Shown here piece by piece: positions 28,274 to 36,003 of a DNA stretch of 64,000 nt. The stretch comes from Paenibacillus macerans. Its GTDB lineage: Bacteria; Bacillota; Bacilli; Paenibacillales; Paenibacillaceae. Position 1 is the first letter of the stretch. Every line of letters begins with the position of its first letter. The position numbers were made by a program, and so were the translations under genes. The stretch lies in NCBI RefSeq assembly GCF_900454495.1, contig NZ_UGSI01000002.1, forward strand, positions 1,213,001 to 1,277,000, given 5' to 3'. The notes under the pieces are model-generated. The model was not told the DNA's origin and did no database searches. It was given only the letters and a program-made list of their open reading frames with translations.

Positions 28274-29110
28274 TCAGAAGCGAAACGTAATTTTACCGTC
28301 CGCATCGTGGTCCCTGACGATCGCCCTTAAACGGAAAAGCTCCAGGCGATTGCATTCGCACTCAAGTATGCCGTGTTCTTCCCCGTTGTCCGCAGAGAAG
28401 GTCCGAAAGGCGGCGCTGAGGTTTAAATACCGCTGCAAATCCGCCTGAATTTCCCGGTAATTCCGGGTTTGGATCAGGACGGTATAGGTGAATCTAAAGC
28501 CTTGAACCGGTATCTTTACGGCCTCAAAGGCGAGTATATATGCGATCACGGAATAGATCGCCTGATTGAAACCAAAATGGAAGCCGGCTGCAATCAGGAT
28601 CGTACAATTGAAGATCAGAATGATCCATTCCGGCGATATTATTCCAAAGCGCATAAACTCTGCGGCCTGTTCCGCGGTATCCAGGGCGCCGCCGAAACGA
28701 AGCGCCAGGCCGATGCCCATGCCGAGCGACAGCCCGCCGAGCAGTGCGGCAGGAAGCTGTTCGCCGGTCAGGGACGGGTAAGGGTGCAGTATGACCGTTC
28801 CCAGCGAGAAAACGAGCAGGCCCAACACGGTGAAAATTCCGAACGTGAAGTCGATTCTGTTACGTTGAAGCAGCAGAAAAGGGACGTTAAACAAGAAAAG
28901 AAACAATCCCAACCTCATTTCCGTTTTGAAAGCAAATAAAGCGGACAATCCGGTCATTCCGCCCACGACAATGCCATGGGGCATCAGGAATAATTCCAGC
29001 CCGATGGAAGCGAGCAAGGCTCCGGCGATCACGCCCAAACAGCGTATTGCCGCATGGCTCTGATGCCGCACGATGTTCATAGGGGAGCCGACGCTGCCCT
29101 TTTGTTTCAA
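28274..29110 (-). CDS. YitT-family membrane protein (DUF161/DUF2179)
   Basis: 278 residues. Five or six hydrophobic segments (AIRCLGVIAGALLASIG, LFLFLFNVPFLLL, IFTVLGLLVFSLGTVIL, WIILIFNCTILIAAGF) are followed by a soluble C-terminal domain of about 80 residues of the DUF2179 type. The family is an abundant Firmicutes membrane protein group of unknown function. The start is TTG 29110, with AGGAGG 8 bases upstream; the first ATG, ten codons later, lacks a ribosome site. The C-terminal domain lacks some of the usual length of YitT. Confidence 0.82.
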   Translation of the reverse strand: MKQKGSVGSPMNIVRHQSHAAIRCLGVIAGALLASIGLELFLMPHGIVVGGMTGLSALFAFKTEMRLGLFLFLFNVPFLLLQRNRIDFTFGIFTVLGLLVFSLGTVILHPYPSLTGEQLPAALLGGLSLGMGIGLALRFGGALDTAEQAAEFMRFGIISPEWIILIFNCTILIAAGFHFGFNQAIYSVIAYILAFEAVKIPVQGFRFTYTVLIQTRNYREIQADLQRYLNLSAAFRTFSADNGEEHGILECECNRLELFRLRAIVRDHDADGKITFRF

Positions 29111-29200
29111 ATGAGCCCCTCCTTTCGACTAGCGTATTTTTATACGGTCTTAGGGTGGTGGCGGTCCGAAGTTATTAGGCAGTTGACAATATGATTTAAT

Positions 29201-29695
29201 TCAACTGCTTCCACTCAATAGAATCTGTTTAATTTGCTGTTGGTGCAGCCGTTCGCCGAGAACGACAACCATCGCTTCCGCGGTCAGAAGCAAATCGGCG
29301 CCGGGGTTGACGTGTTTCGTATGGTTTTTCTCGATCACCGCGATAATGGTCGCCCCGGAGCGCTGCCGGATCCGCAGTTCGCCGATCGTTTTGCCGATCG
29401 CTTTATAGTGGGGTTCGAGTTTGTACCATTCAATGATGAGATCGCCCAGGGCCACTTCGATATTTTCCAGCGCCGTCGGCTGGTACGTTACCCCTCCGAT
29501 GATGGATGACACGTATCTCGCTTCGTCGTCGTCGAGCGAAACCTTAGAGATGCTGGTATCGGGATCGTCATTGTCAAAATGATAAAGCTCGCGCCGGCCA
29601 TCGTCATGGATAATAATGGTCAGTTTTTCACCGCTACGGGTTTGGATCGCAAATTTTTTACCGATTCCCGGGAGAATTGTTTCTTTGAGATTCAT
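29201..29695 (-). CDS. KhtT-like RCK_C regulatory subunit of a cation antiporter
   Basis: 164 residues. The N-terminal half (LPGIGKKFAIQTRSGEKLTI) and the C-terminal RCK_C/TrkA-C domain (AIGKTIGELRIRQRSGATII, VNPGADLLLTAEAMVVVLG) match KhtT/YhaT, the regulatory subunit of the KhtU K+/H+ antiporter. RCK_C domains of this group can bind c-di-AMP. No KhtU-type CPA2 antiporter is adjacent; instead an ArsB/NhaD-type transporter and a small membrane protein lie upstream on the same strand. I start it at ATG 29695 (GGAGG, 10-base spacing) rather than at an upstream ATG without a ribosome site. Confidence 0.85.
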   Translation of the reverse strand: MNLKETILPGIGKKFAIQTRSGEKLTIIIHDDGRRELYHFDNDDPDTSISKVSLDDDEARYVSSIIGGVTYQPTALENIEVALGDLIIEWYKLEPHYKAIGKTIGELRIRQRSGATIIAVIEKNHTKHVNPGADLLLTAEAMVVVLGERLHQQQIKQILLSGSS

Positions 29696-29809
29696 TTGAG
29701 TCAAGCCTCCAGTTTTATGGTCGCTTTCTGATTTTGGGTATTGCAAAACAAGCCTGAAGCTGCGGGCCGTTTGGACCGGCTTAAGGACTTTGTAAAACCG
29801 AAAAAAATG

Positions 29810-30169
29810 TCAAGCCGTAAACATACTTGTGAATTTAATGGGCATTAGCAGCAGCCGTTTCAAAAACAGGCAAAACAACGGGCGGAATTGAACCCAGGCG
29901 GCGATCAATACCAGCACCGCTTCGGCAGGCACTTTGAAGAAACTCTGCGCGGTTCTGTCGATGAAAAGCTTGCCGTAAGGCGAGGAAGCGTTGAGACGCA
30001 AAGGTGTTTTGTGAGAATTGTGGTAATCCGTTTCAAACGCCTCCCTTTCCGTGGCCTCCGGAACGACCGGAGCCCAGGAGAAGGAAGGGAGGAATAAGGT
30101 CAACAACAACGAGAACAGAAGCAGCGGGGAAACCGCAAGTTTGCCCAGCCCATCGATCCGCGTTTTCAT
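29810..30169 (-). CDS. Small membrane protein of unknown function in the antiporter operon
   Basis: 119 residues, no family recognised. A signal-like hydrophobic segment (LAVSPLLLFSLLLTLFLPSF) at about 11-30 and a second one near 80-95 (VPAEAVLVLIAAW) suggest a bitopic or exported membrane protein with a short basic tail. GAGGAGGGGG lies just upstream of ATG 30169. It lies between the ArsB/NhaD-type transporter (81-base gap) and the KhtT-like gene (114-base gap), comparable to the small KhtS gene in Bacillus khtSTU, though no sequence similarity is claimed. Confidence 0.6.
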   Translation of the reverse strand: MKTRIDGLGKLAVSPLLLFSLLLTLFLPSFSWAPVVPEATEREAFETDYHNSHKTPLRLNASSPYGKLFIDRTAQSFFKVPAEAVLVLIAAWVQFRPLFCLFLKRLLLMPIKFTSMFTA

Positions 30170-30250
30170 GATGCCCCCTCCTCTTCGTGCAAAATGGATT
30201 ATTTTAAGGATAGCATATAAAGCGTATTTAATGAAAGGAAACAGCCCGTT

Positions 30251-31534
30251 TTAGATCAGGAAGTAACGGATCAGCACATATGCGGCGGAAAGCGCCACCG
30301 ATAAAATCATAAGCGGAAAACCGTATTTCAAAAATTTCATAAACGTAATCGGTTCGCCCTCCTTGGCGGACATGCCGGCCGCGATGAGGTTCGCGCTGGC
30401 GCCGATCAGCGTGCCGTTGCCGCCCAGGCAGGCGCCCAGCGCCAAACTCCACCAGAGCGGCTCCAGGTTGGCGATACCCATGCTCCCCATATCCTGGATC
30501 ATCGGAATCATCGTGGCGACAAACGGAATGTTGTCGAGGAACGAGGAAGCGGCAGCGCTAAGCCAGAGAATCAGCATGGACGTCAGCAGCGTATCCCCTC
30601 CGGTCAGACCTATGGCCCATTCCGCAAGCCGTTTGATGGTGCCGGTATCGATCAGCCCCCCCACAAGCACGAACAGTCCGATAAAGAAAAAGATCGTCGG
30701 CCATTCTACGGTTTGGAACGCCCGTTCCATCACGTGCTCTCCGGTGATCAACAGCAGCAGGAACGCGCCGGCTAGGGCCACCGTGGCCGATTCCAGATGA
30801 AACGTCTGATGCGTAAAGAACCCCAGCAGGGTTAACCCCAAGACGACGAGGCATTTGACGAGCAGCTTTTGATCCGTGATCAGGCCGTGCAGGCTGATGT
30901 TCATAATGCTCTGTTGATGTTCCGGCGCCGTTTGCAGACTTTTGCGGAACATTAGGATGAAGATCGGCAGCGTCACGGCCATGATCAAAATCGCGATCGG
31001 TGCCAGGTTTTGCAGGAAAGCGGTGAAGGTCAGCTCTTTCACGGCGCTGCCAATCATAATGTTCGGCGGATCTCCGATCAGGGTGGCCGTGCCGCCGATA
31101 TTCGAGGCGATGACCAGCGAAAACACATAAGGAAACGCCTTGACCTTCAGCTGGCGGGTAATGCTGAAGGCGACCGGAACCATCAGAATGATGGTCGTCA
31201 CGTTGTCGAGAAACGCGGAGCCGATCGCCGTGATCAAAGCGAGCAGCCACAGGATCGTAACCGGGTTCCCTTTGGCCTTGCGGGCCGTCCAGATGCCGAT
31301 ATATTTGAAAAGCCCCGTTTCCGCAGTCGTGTTCACGATGATCATCATGCCGATGAGCAGTCCCAGCGTGTTGAAGTCGATGTGATGAACCGCCGATTCC
31401 TGATCGACGATGCCGAGCGTGATCATCAGGACCGCACCGGCCATGGCCAGCAAGGTCCGATGGATTTTTTCCGAAATAATGAGTGCGTACGTCAGCAAAA
31501 AGATGCCGATCGCCCAGATGGCTTGTTGCTCCAT
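30251..31534 (-). CDS. ArsB/NhaD-type (ion transporter superfamily) permease
   Basis: 427 residues with about eleven hydrophobic segments. The paired signatures FLDNVTTIILMVPVAF and FLDNIPFVATMIPMI, and the two loops GGTATLIGDPPNIMIG and GGNGTLIGASANLI, define the ArsB/NhaD/P-protein family of Na+/H+ or oxyanion transporters. Start ATG 31534 has GGGAGG at good spacing. It is first in a three-gene unit with a small membrane protein and a KhtT-like regulator, and is preceded by a leader of about 155 bases with a terminator-like hairpin. A monovalent-cation/proton exchange role is more likely than arsenite export, as no ars genes are present (inference). Confidence 0.85.
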   Translation of the reverse strand: MEQQAIWAIGIFLLTYALIISEKIHRTLLAMAGAVLMITLGIVDQESAVHHIDFNTLGLLIGMMIIVNTTAETGLFKYIGIWTARKAKGNPVTILWLLALITAIGSAFLDNVTTIILMVPVAFSITRQLKVKAFPYVFSLVIASNIGGTATLIGDPPNIMIGSAVKELTFTAFLQNLAPIAILIMAVTLPIFILMFRKSLQTAPEHQQSIMNISLHGLITDQKLLVKCLVVLGLTLLGFFTHQTFHLESATVALAGAFLLLLITGEHVMERAFQTVEWPTIFFFIGLFVLVGGLIDTGTIKRLAEWAIGLTGGDTLLTSMLILWLSAAASSFLDNIPFVATMIPMIQDMGSMGIANLEPLWWSLALGACLGGNGTLIGASANLIAAGMSAKEGEPITFMKFLKYGFPLMILSVALSAAYVLIRYFLI

Positions 31535-31629
31535 AAAAACCCCTCCCAGACAGTTTGCCATGATCCGAGATACCCTTAGATTTCCATGCAGGGGCCGAAT
31601 TATGCCTTACAGGTCCGAAAAAAGGCAAA

Positions 31630-31654
31630 AAGAGCCGCAACGTGGCAGGCTCCT
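31630..31654 (-). promoter_or_regulatory. Leader hairpin with T-rich tail before the ArsB/NhaD-type gene
   Basis: On the minus strand AGGAGCC (31654-31648) pairs with GGCTCTT (31636-31630) over 7 bp with one G-U pair. TTTTGCCTTTTTT follows. It starts about 35 bases after the predicted transcription start and about 95 bases before the start codon. I find no match to a riboswitch consensus I know. Confidence 0.5.
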
Positions 31655-31694
31655 CCGATAACTGTCATTTTCTTTTGTATAGTTGTGCTTTTCC

Positions 31695-31723
31695 ATTATA
31701 TTATCTGCCTTTTGAATTGTAAA
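31695..31723 (-). promoter_or_regulatory. Promoter of the ArsB/NhaD-type transporter operon
   Basis: TTTACA (31723-31718), 17-base spacer, TATAAT (31700-31695) on the minus strand. Confidence 0.75.
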
Positions 31724-31780
31724 GACAAAACCGCCGCCGTTTGCCGGGCCGCTTTCTGCCCTATAGGCCGAAGCCTACCT

Positions 31781-31846
31781 CGACTTAGGTCCAGGATGAA
31801 AAACCGTCCCCGGTCCGTTTTGAAAAACCCCGGTTCCTCCTAGAAT
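31781..31846 (+). promoter_or_regulatory. Promoter and possible LiaR site of the lia/psp operon
   Basis: TTTTGA (31818-31823), 17 bases, TAGAAT (31841-31846). About 30 bases upstream is GACTTAGGTC (31782-31791), an imperfect palindrome resembling VraR/LiaR-type sites. The weak -35 suits an activated promoter. Confidence 0.5.
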
Positions 31847-31887
31847 AGAGACATAAGGTTGATCAAATGAGAGGCGGTGATAATCAA

Positions 31888-32205
31888 ATGAGAACAAATC
31901 GACCGAACGGTTTCGCACTTTTACTGATTGCCCTGGGGGTTCTGATCTTGCTTGGGAAGCTTCCGCAAATTTTCGGATTCCTGACTCCCGTTCTGGGCAG
32001 CCTTTTCGGGCTTGTGATCGCGGCGCTGATGGTAGGGCTTGGGATTTACGGCATCCGCCAAGGGAACGCGTTTTTCGGATGGATCGTACTGATCATCGGC
32101 GTCATTTCCCTGATCTCCAAGCTGGCTTGGTTGATCGTCCCGGTGCTCGGCATCGGATTAATCGTATACGGCATTTCCTCCTTGCGGGGAAGAAGGGGTT
32201 ACTGA
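31888..32205 (+). CDS. liaI: LiaI-like small membrane protein
   Basis: 105 residues, nearly all hydrophobic in four segments (FALLLIALGVLILLG, LGSLFGLVIAALMVGLG, GWIVLIIGVISLIS, LIVPVLGIGLIVYGI). This LiaI/LiaF-like transmembrane layout and its place as first gene before a PspA homologue suggest a membrane anchor for PspA/LiaH, as LiaI is in Bacillus. The start is taken at ATG 31888 (AGGCGGTGA upstream); the earlier ATG at 31867 has no ribosome site. Confidence 0.75.
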   Translation: MRTNRPNGFALLLIALGVLILLGKLPQIFGFLTPVLGSLFGLVIAALMVGLGIYGIRQGNAFFGWIVLIIGVISLISKLAWLIVPVLGIGLIVYGISSLRGRRGY

Positions 32206-32269
32206 TACAGGGAATAAGCATTGTCACTTGAAAAACGGATGAACCGAAAGGTTAGGAGGGAAGGCAAGC

Positions 32270-32944
32270 ATGAGTGTATTTCGTCGGGTACGGGATATCA
32301 CGGTAGCCACATTAAACGAAAGATTGGAGCAATCTCAAGATCCGGTGCGGTTGATCGACCAGTTTCTGATTGAAACCCGCCAGGAAATCGCCGAGGCGGA
32401 GAAGCTGCATTATCAATACTCCGGACACGCCAAACAGCTCAAGCAGCAGGTGGATCAGGCGAAGGTGATGCGTGACAAGCGCGAGGAACAGGCGCTGCTC
32501 GCCCTTAAAGCAGGGGAGGAGCACCTGGCCAAGCTGGCGCTTCAGGAGAAACTGCTGTATGAGGAGAAGATCGAACAGTATTCCGATTTGTATACGCAAA
32601 GCCTGGAGTCGCTGCAGGAGCTGGAAAGCCAACTTCATGAGCTGAAAACCGAATATCAGGTTGTTTACAGCAAACGCCAGTATTATTTTGCCAGAATGGA
32701 GACGCTCCGTTTGCAGCAGCGGATGAACCAGCGGATGAGCGGGTACGGCGCGGCGGATGTGCCGAAAATGTTCAACCGTTTGGAGGACCGGGTTTCCGAT
32801 ATGGAATGGGAGGCCCGCAGCCTTCGCGAGCTGCGCAAAGCCGGCGAGGATTTTGCCAACCAGGCCGGGTCCATGATTCAGTCGACTCTGGAACAGGAGC
32901 TCTCCCGATTGAAGCAGAAGCTGAATAAGCCAAAAGGAGAGTAA
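32270..32944 (+). CDS. PspA/IM30-family envelope-stress protein (first copy, LiaH-like)
   Basis: 224 residues, predicted almost entirely coiled coil. The N-terminal SVFRRVRDITVATLNERLEQSQDPVRLIDQ-type region is the conserved PspA/LiaH start. PspA proteins form large ring or rod assemblies that coat and stabilise a damaged cytoplasmic membrane. It follows liaI by 64 bases and precedes a PspC-domain gene by 4. The middle contains the usual long heptad region (about 25-140). It differs clearly from the second copy at 33447, so the two are not a recent duplication. Confidence 0.88.
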   Translation: MSVFRRVRDITVATLNERLEQSQDPVRLIDQFLIETRQEIAEAEKLHYQYSGHAKQLKQQVDQAKVMRDKREEQALLALKAGEEHLAKLALQEKLLYEEKIEQYSDLYTQSLESLQELESQLHELKTEYQVVYSKRQYYFARMETLRLQQRMNQRMSGYGAADVPKMFNRLEDRVSDMEWEARSLRELRKAGEDFANQAGSMIQSTLEQELSRLKQKLNKPKGE

Positions 32945-32948
32945 GGCT

Positions 32949-33443
32949 ATGAACAAATTGTACCGTTCCAGAAGAGACCGTTGGATCAGCGGTTTGCTCG
33001 GCGGGCTCGGCGAGTATTTGGGCGTCAGTTCCTGGGTGCTTCGTCTGCTGATGCTGATCAGTATTCCGATTACGGGCGGAACGACGGTATTCATCTATTT
33101 TATCGCGGCGCTGGTTGTTTCCAAAGAGCCTTATGCACCGTACGATCCGTATTATAACGGCGGATGGCCGGGCGGAGGGTTCGGACCGTCTTACGGCCCC
33201 AGACGTCCCGATGATTTTAGAGATCCGCGTTTCCATGACCGTCCTCCCTATGGCGGAGGAAACGGAGGCCCCTACGGCAACCGGCCGCCGCAGTACGGTT
33301 CGGGAGCGCCGGGGGCGGGCTTTTCGGCCGGCGGGGCGTCTAACCTGGATTCGATGATGGAAGATATCGAGAAGAAAGCGATGCAAAAAGAACTGGAAGA
33401 GCTGCGCAAAAAGCTCTCCAACTACGAGAAGGGAGAAGTGTAA
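32949..33443 (+). CDS. PspC-domain membrane protein with Gly/Pro-rich linker and coiled-coil tail
   Basis: 164 residues. Residues 1-60 are a PspC domain (LYRSRRDRWISGLLGGLGEY, LMLISIPITGGTTVFIYFI). Next comes a Gly/Pro/Tyr-rich disordered stretch (about 63-130, with PYGGGNGGPYGNRPPQYG), then a short coiled coil (MMEDIEKKAMQKELEELRKK). PspC proteins sense membrane stress and bind PspA. The coiled tail may contact one of the two PspA proteins encoded on either side. Spacing to both neighbours is only 3-4 bases. Confidence 0.85.
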   Translation: MNKLYRSRRDRWISGLLGGLGEYLGVSSWVLRLLMLISIPITGGTTVFIYFIAALVVSKEPYAPYDPYYNGGWPGGGFGPSYGPRRPDDFRDPRFHDRPPYGGGNGGPYGNRPPQYGSGAPGAGFSAGGASNLDSMMEDIEKKAMQKELEELRKKLSNYEKGEV

Positions 33444-33446
33444 AAC

Positions 33447-34148
33447 ATGGGAGTATTTAAAAGAATTAAAGATATCACGAAAGCGTCGGTTAACGATTTG
33501 CTCGATAAGGTAGAAGATCCGATTGTGATGCTCAACCAATACTTGCGCGATATGGAGGCGGAAATCCGCGACGCCGAGGTGACGGTGGCGAAGCAGATGG
33601 CCAACGAGCGCAGAATGAAACAGCGTTTGGATGAGGCCGCGCGCATTTCCGCCCAGCGCGAAGCGCAGGCTGAACTGGCCCTCCGCAACGGCCAAGAGGA
33701 AGTGGCCCGCAAAATGCTGGAGGAGAAAATCCATTACGATCAAAAGCAGACCGAATTCGCCGAGCTGCACGCGGGGGCTGAAGCGCATGCCGCTGAACTG
33801 AAACAGCAATTGCACGATATGAAGGATGAATTCTACAAGCTGCGCAACAAACGCAACGAGCTGGTCAGCCGCGCGCAAATGGCCAAGGCCAGAAAGCAGA
33901 TGTCGCAAATCAGCACCCTGCATTCGATCGAAAGCGGCAATGCCTCGCTTGGCTTCCACCGTATGGAGGAGAAGATCATGCAGATGGAAGCGGAGGCCGA
34001 AGTAGCCGGCGTCGCCTACCGGGGAACAACGCCTTCTACGTACATCAACCCGGCCGATGCCGAAAAACAGCTGAAGGTCGATGCCCAGCTTGATGCGCTG
34101 AAAGCCAAATTGAATGGCCTCGCAAAACCGGAGGAAAATAAGGAATAA
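33447..34148 (+). CDS. PspA/IM30-family envelope-stress protein (second copy)
   Basis: 233 residues with the standard PspA start MGVFKRIKDITKASVNDLLD and EDPIVMLNQYLRDME, then long coiled coil with NGQEEVARKMLEEK. The C-terminal region ends in a short charged tail. It is closer to classical PspA than the copy at 32270. It is the last gene before a strong hairpin (34190-34226) that separates the effector genes from liaFSR. Confidence 0.9.
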   Translation: MGVFKRIKDITKASVNDLLDKVEDPIVMLNQYLRDMEAEIRDAEVTVAKQMANERRMKQRLDEAARISAQREAQAELALRNGQEEVARKMLEEKIHYDQKQTEFAELHAGAEAHAAELKQQLHDMKDEFYKLRNKRNELVSRAQMAKARKQMSQISTLHSIESGNASLGFHRMEEKIMQMEAEAEVAGVAYRGTTPSTYINPADAEKQLKVDAQLDALKAKLNGLAKPEENKE

Positions 34149-34189
34149 GCTACACGTCGTTTGGGACTTGTGGTATGCTAAGTCATGGT

Positions 34190-34228
34190 AAAGCCATACG
34201 GCACGGATTCATGCCGTTATGGCTTTTC
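34190..34228 (+). terminator. Hairpin between second pspA and liaF, probable partial terminator
   Basis: Arms 34190-34203 and 34212-34226 pair over 14 bp with a single bulged T, loop of 8 bases. TTTT ends the 3' arm and TCCG follows, so termination is probably incomplete. It could keep liaFSR expression well below that of the psp genes. Confidence 0.7.
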
Positions 34229-34259
34229 CGATTCTCTGAACCTGCGAAGGAGGTGCGGC

Positions 34260-34910
34260 ATGGAAAAGCGGAAAAGGTTCTTGGCCATCGGACTTATTGG
34301 ACTTGGGGTTCTGCTGATATTTGGAAAGTGGCTGAGCTTTTTTACCATCGCCGCCCTCTTCTTTTTGGTCTTTGGGATTTATTCAGTGCGCCGTGGTGAA
34401 CGAGTGAAGACGGGGTATATATTCCTGGCGATCGGCGGCGGCATCATCCTGCTGGACAATTTTATGCTGGTTCTGGCGATTCTGATGATTTCGCTCGGCT
34501 TCTATTATGCCAAAATCCGCAAAACCCAGCCCCAGGGCAATTACGTGCAAAAGCAAAACATTACGTCCAGCGTTCATTGGGACCGCGATCCTTGGAGTTT
34601 GCGGAACACCAGCATGTGGCATGTGCTCGGGGAGCTGGATATCGACTTGTCGCTCGCCATCGTGGAGGGACAAAGCAATATTTTGATGTTCCAGGGGATC
34701 GTCGGCGACGTGGACCTGGTGGTGCCGGAAGATTACGGCGTCGAAATCGAAGCGTTTGTCCTGTTCGGACAAATCGACTTTGGTCCGGACAAAGAGACGG
34801 GGATGTTGAATCGGCTGTACTGGAAGTCGCCGAATTACGACGCCCGCGAACAAAAAGTGAAAATTATGATTTCCTACCTTGTAGGAGACGTTGATATACG
34901 GTTAACTTGA
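34260..34910 (+). CDS. liaF: LiaF-like membrane regulator
   Basis: 216 residues. The N-terminal third has three or four hydrophobic segments (FLAIGLIGLGVLLIFGKW, IAALFFLVFGIYSV, GYIFLAIGGGIILLDN). The C-terminal domain is the LiaF/VraT-type beta domain (LGELDIDLSLAIVEGQSN, GIVGDVDLVVPEDYGVEI, ISYLVGDVDIRL). LiaF keeps the LiaS kinase inactive until the envelope is stressed. AAGGAGG precedes ATG 34260; an in-frame ATG 25 codons earlier would lie inside the hairpin. It is followed by liaS after 19 bases. Confidence 0.9.
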   Translation: MEKRKRFLAIGLIGLGVLLIFGKWLSFFTIAALFFLVFGIYSVRRGERVKTGYIFLAIGGGIILLDNFMLVLAILMISLGFYYAKIRKTQPQGNYVQKQNITSSVHWDRDPWSLRNTSMWHVLGELDIDLSLAIVEGQSNILMFQGIVGDVDLVVPEDYGVEIEAFVLFGQIDFGPDKETGMLNRLYWKSPNYDAREQKVKIMISYLVGDVDIRLT

Positions 34911-34929
34911 GACAGGAGGATCGCCCCGC

Positions 34930-36003
34930 ATGAGAAAAAGAAAACCGAGCAATATGGTGTCCCGCGGCATGCGCGGAGGAATTCTCCTGTCCGTTATTAT
35001 TGTGGCAGCCACTTTTTACGTGCTGTATACATACGGATATTTCAGGCCGCAAGCGTCCTGGCCGACGGGAATCCGGGCGGGCCTCACGCTGTTCTCGCTG
35101 CTGGTCGTGATCGGTGCCGCCTATGGCTTCTTTCAGGGGTACCGGCCGAAGCGGAAGATCGATGAGCTGCGCGACGCGCTGCTGCAATGGGAAAAGGGCA
35201 GCCAGGTCGGCATGGTTCCCCGGCTGGGCGAGGATGAAATAGGCAGGCTGGGGGAACAGCTGGAGCGTATCGGCAAACGTTGGGAAGAGCAGGTGTCTTC
35301 CCTGCAGCGGTTGTCGACGCATAACGCCCAGCTCGCCGAGCAGGCGCGGGTGTCGGCGATTGTCGAGGAGCGGCAGCGGCTGGCGCGGGAGCTGCATGAC
35401 GCGGTGTCCCAGCAGCTGTTCGCCATATCGATGACCGCCACGGCCGTGAGCCGGACGCTGGAGAAGGATTTCGACAAGGCGCAGCGCCAGGTGGAACTGA
35501 TCGAGGAGATGGCCTCCGTGGCCCAATCCGAGATGCGCGCGCTGCTGCTGCATTTGCGCCCGGTTTATTTGGAGGGCAAGGAGTTGTCCCAAGGTTTGCG
35601 CGACCTTGTGCGGGAGCTGAAAACAAAGGTGCCGATGGACCTGACTCTGGAAATGGACGAAGATCTGAACCTGGGGAAAGGGATCGAAAACCACTTGTTC
35701 CGGATCATCCAGGAGGCCATGTCCAATACGCTCCGCCATGCCAAAGCGGATAAGATGGAGATTCGGATTCACCGGCGGGGCGAGGCGGTTAAGGTGACTT
35801 TGCGGGACAACGGGGTCGGTTTCCAAATGGACGGCAAAAAGCAGGCTTCGTACGGTTTGTCGACGATGCAGGAGCGCGTGCACGAGGTCGGCGGCTCGAT
35901 TCAGTTCATCACCGCGCCCGGCAAAGGAACGCGGATTGAGATCACGATACCTTTAATCCATGAAGAAAGCGGGGGGACGGACAGCGATGGAGCTGGACAA
36001 TGA
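34930..36003 (+). CDS. liaS: LiaS-like sensor histidine kinase
   Basis: 357 residues. Two transmembrane segments (ILLSVIIVAATFYVLYTYG and LTLFSLLVVIGAAYGFF) enclose only a very short outside loop, as in intramembrane-sensing kinases. A HAMP-like linker leads to the HisKA_3 box ERQRLARELHDAVSQQLF with His156. The ATPase domain has RIIQEAMSNTLRHAKA, DNGVGF and a final GKGTRIEITIP. It phosphorylates LiaR. Its 3' end overlaps liaR by 17 bases. Confidence 0.92.
   Translation: MRKRKPSNMVSRGMRGGILLSVIIVAATFYVLYTYGYFRPQASWPTGIRAGLTLFSLLVVIGAAYGFFQGYRPKRKIDELRDALLQWEKGSQVGMVPRLGEDEIGRLGEQLERIGKRWEEQVSSLQRLSTHNAQLAEQARVSAIVEERQRLARELHDAVSQQLFAISMTATAVSRTLEKDFDKAQRQVELIEEMASVAQSEMRALLLHLRPVYLEGKELSQGLRDLVRELKTKVPMDLTLEMDEDLNLGKGIENHLFRIIQEAMSNTLRHAKADKMEIRIHRRGEAVKVTLRDNGVGFQMDGKKQASYGLSTMQERVHEVGGSIQFITAPGKGTRIEITIPLIHEESGGTDSDGAGQ

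Noticed and set aside
30251..31534. Arsenite efflux function for the ArsB/NhaD-type permease
   Set aside because: No arsR, arsC or arsA nearby; the KhtT-like regulator points to cation exchange instead.
31535..31690. Leader of the ArsB/NhaD-type gene considered as a ydaO, fluoride or M-box riboswitch
   Set aside because: I could not find the conserved core elements of any of these; left as an unclassified leader.
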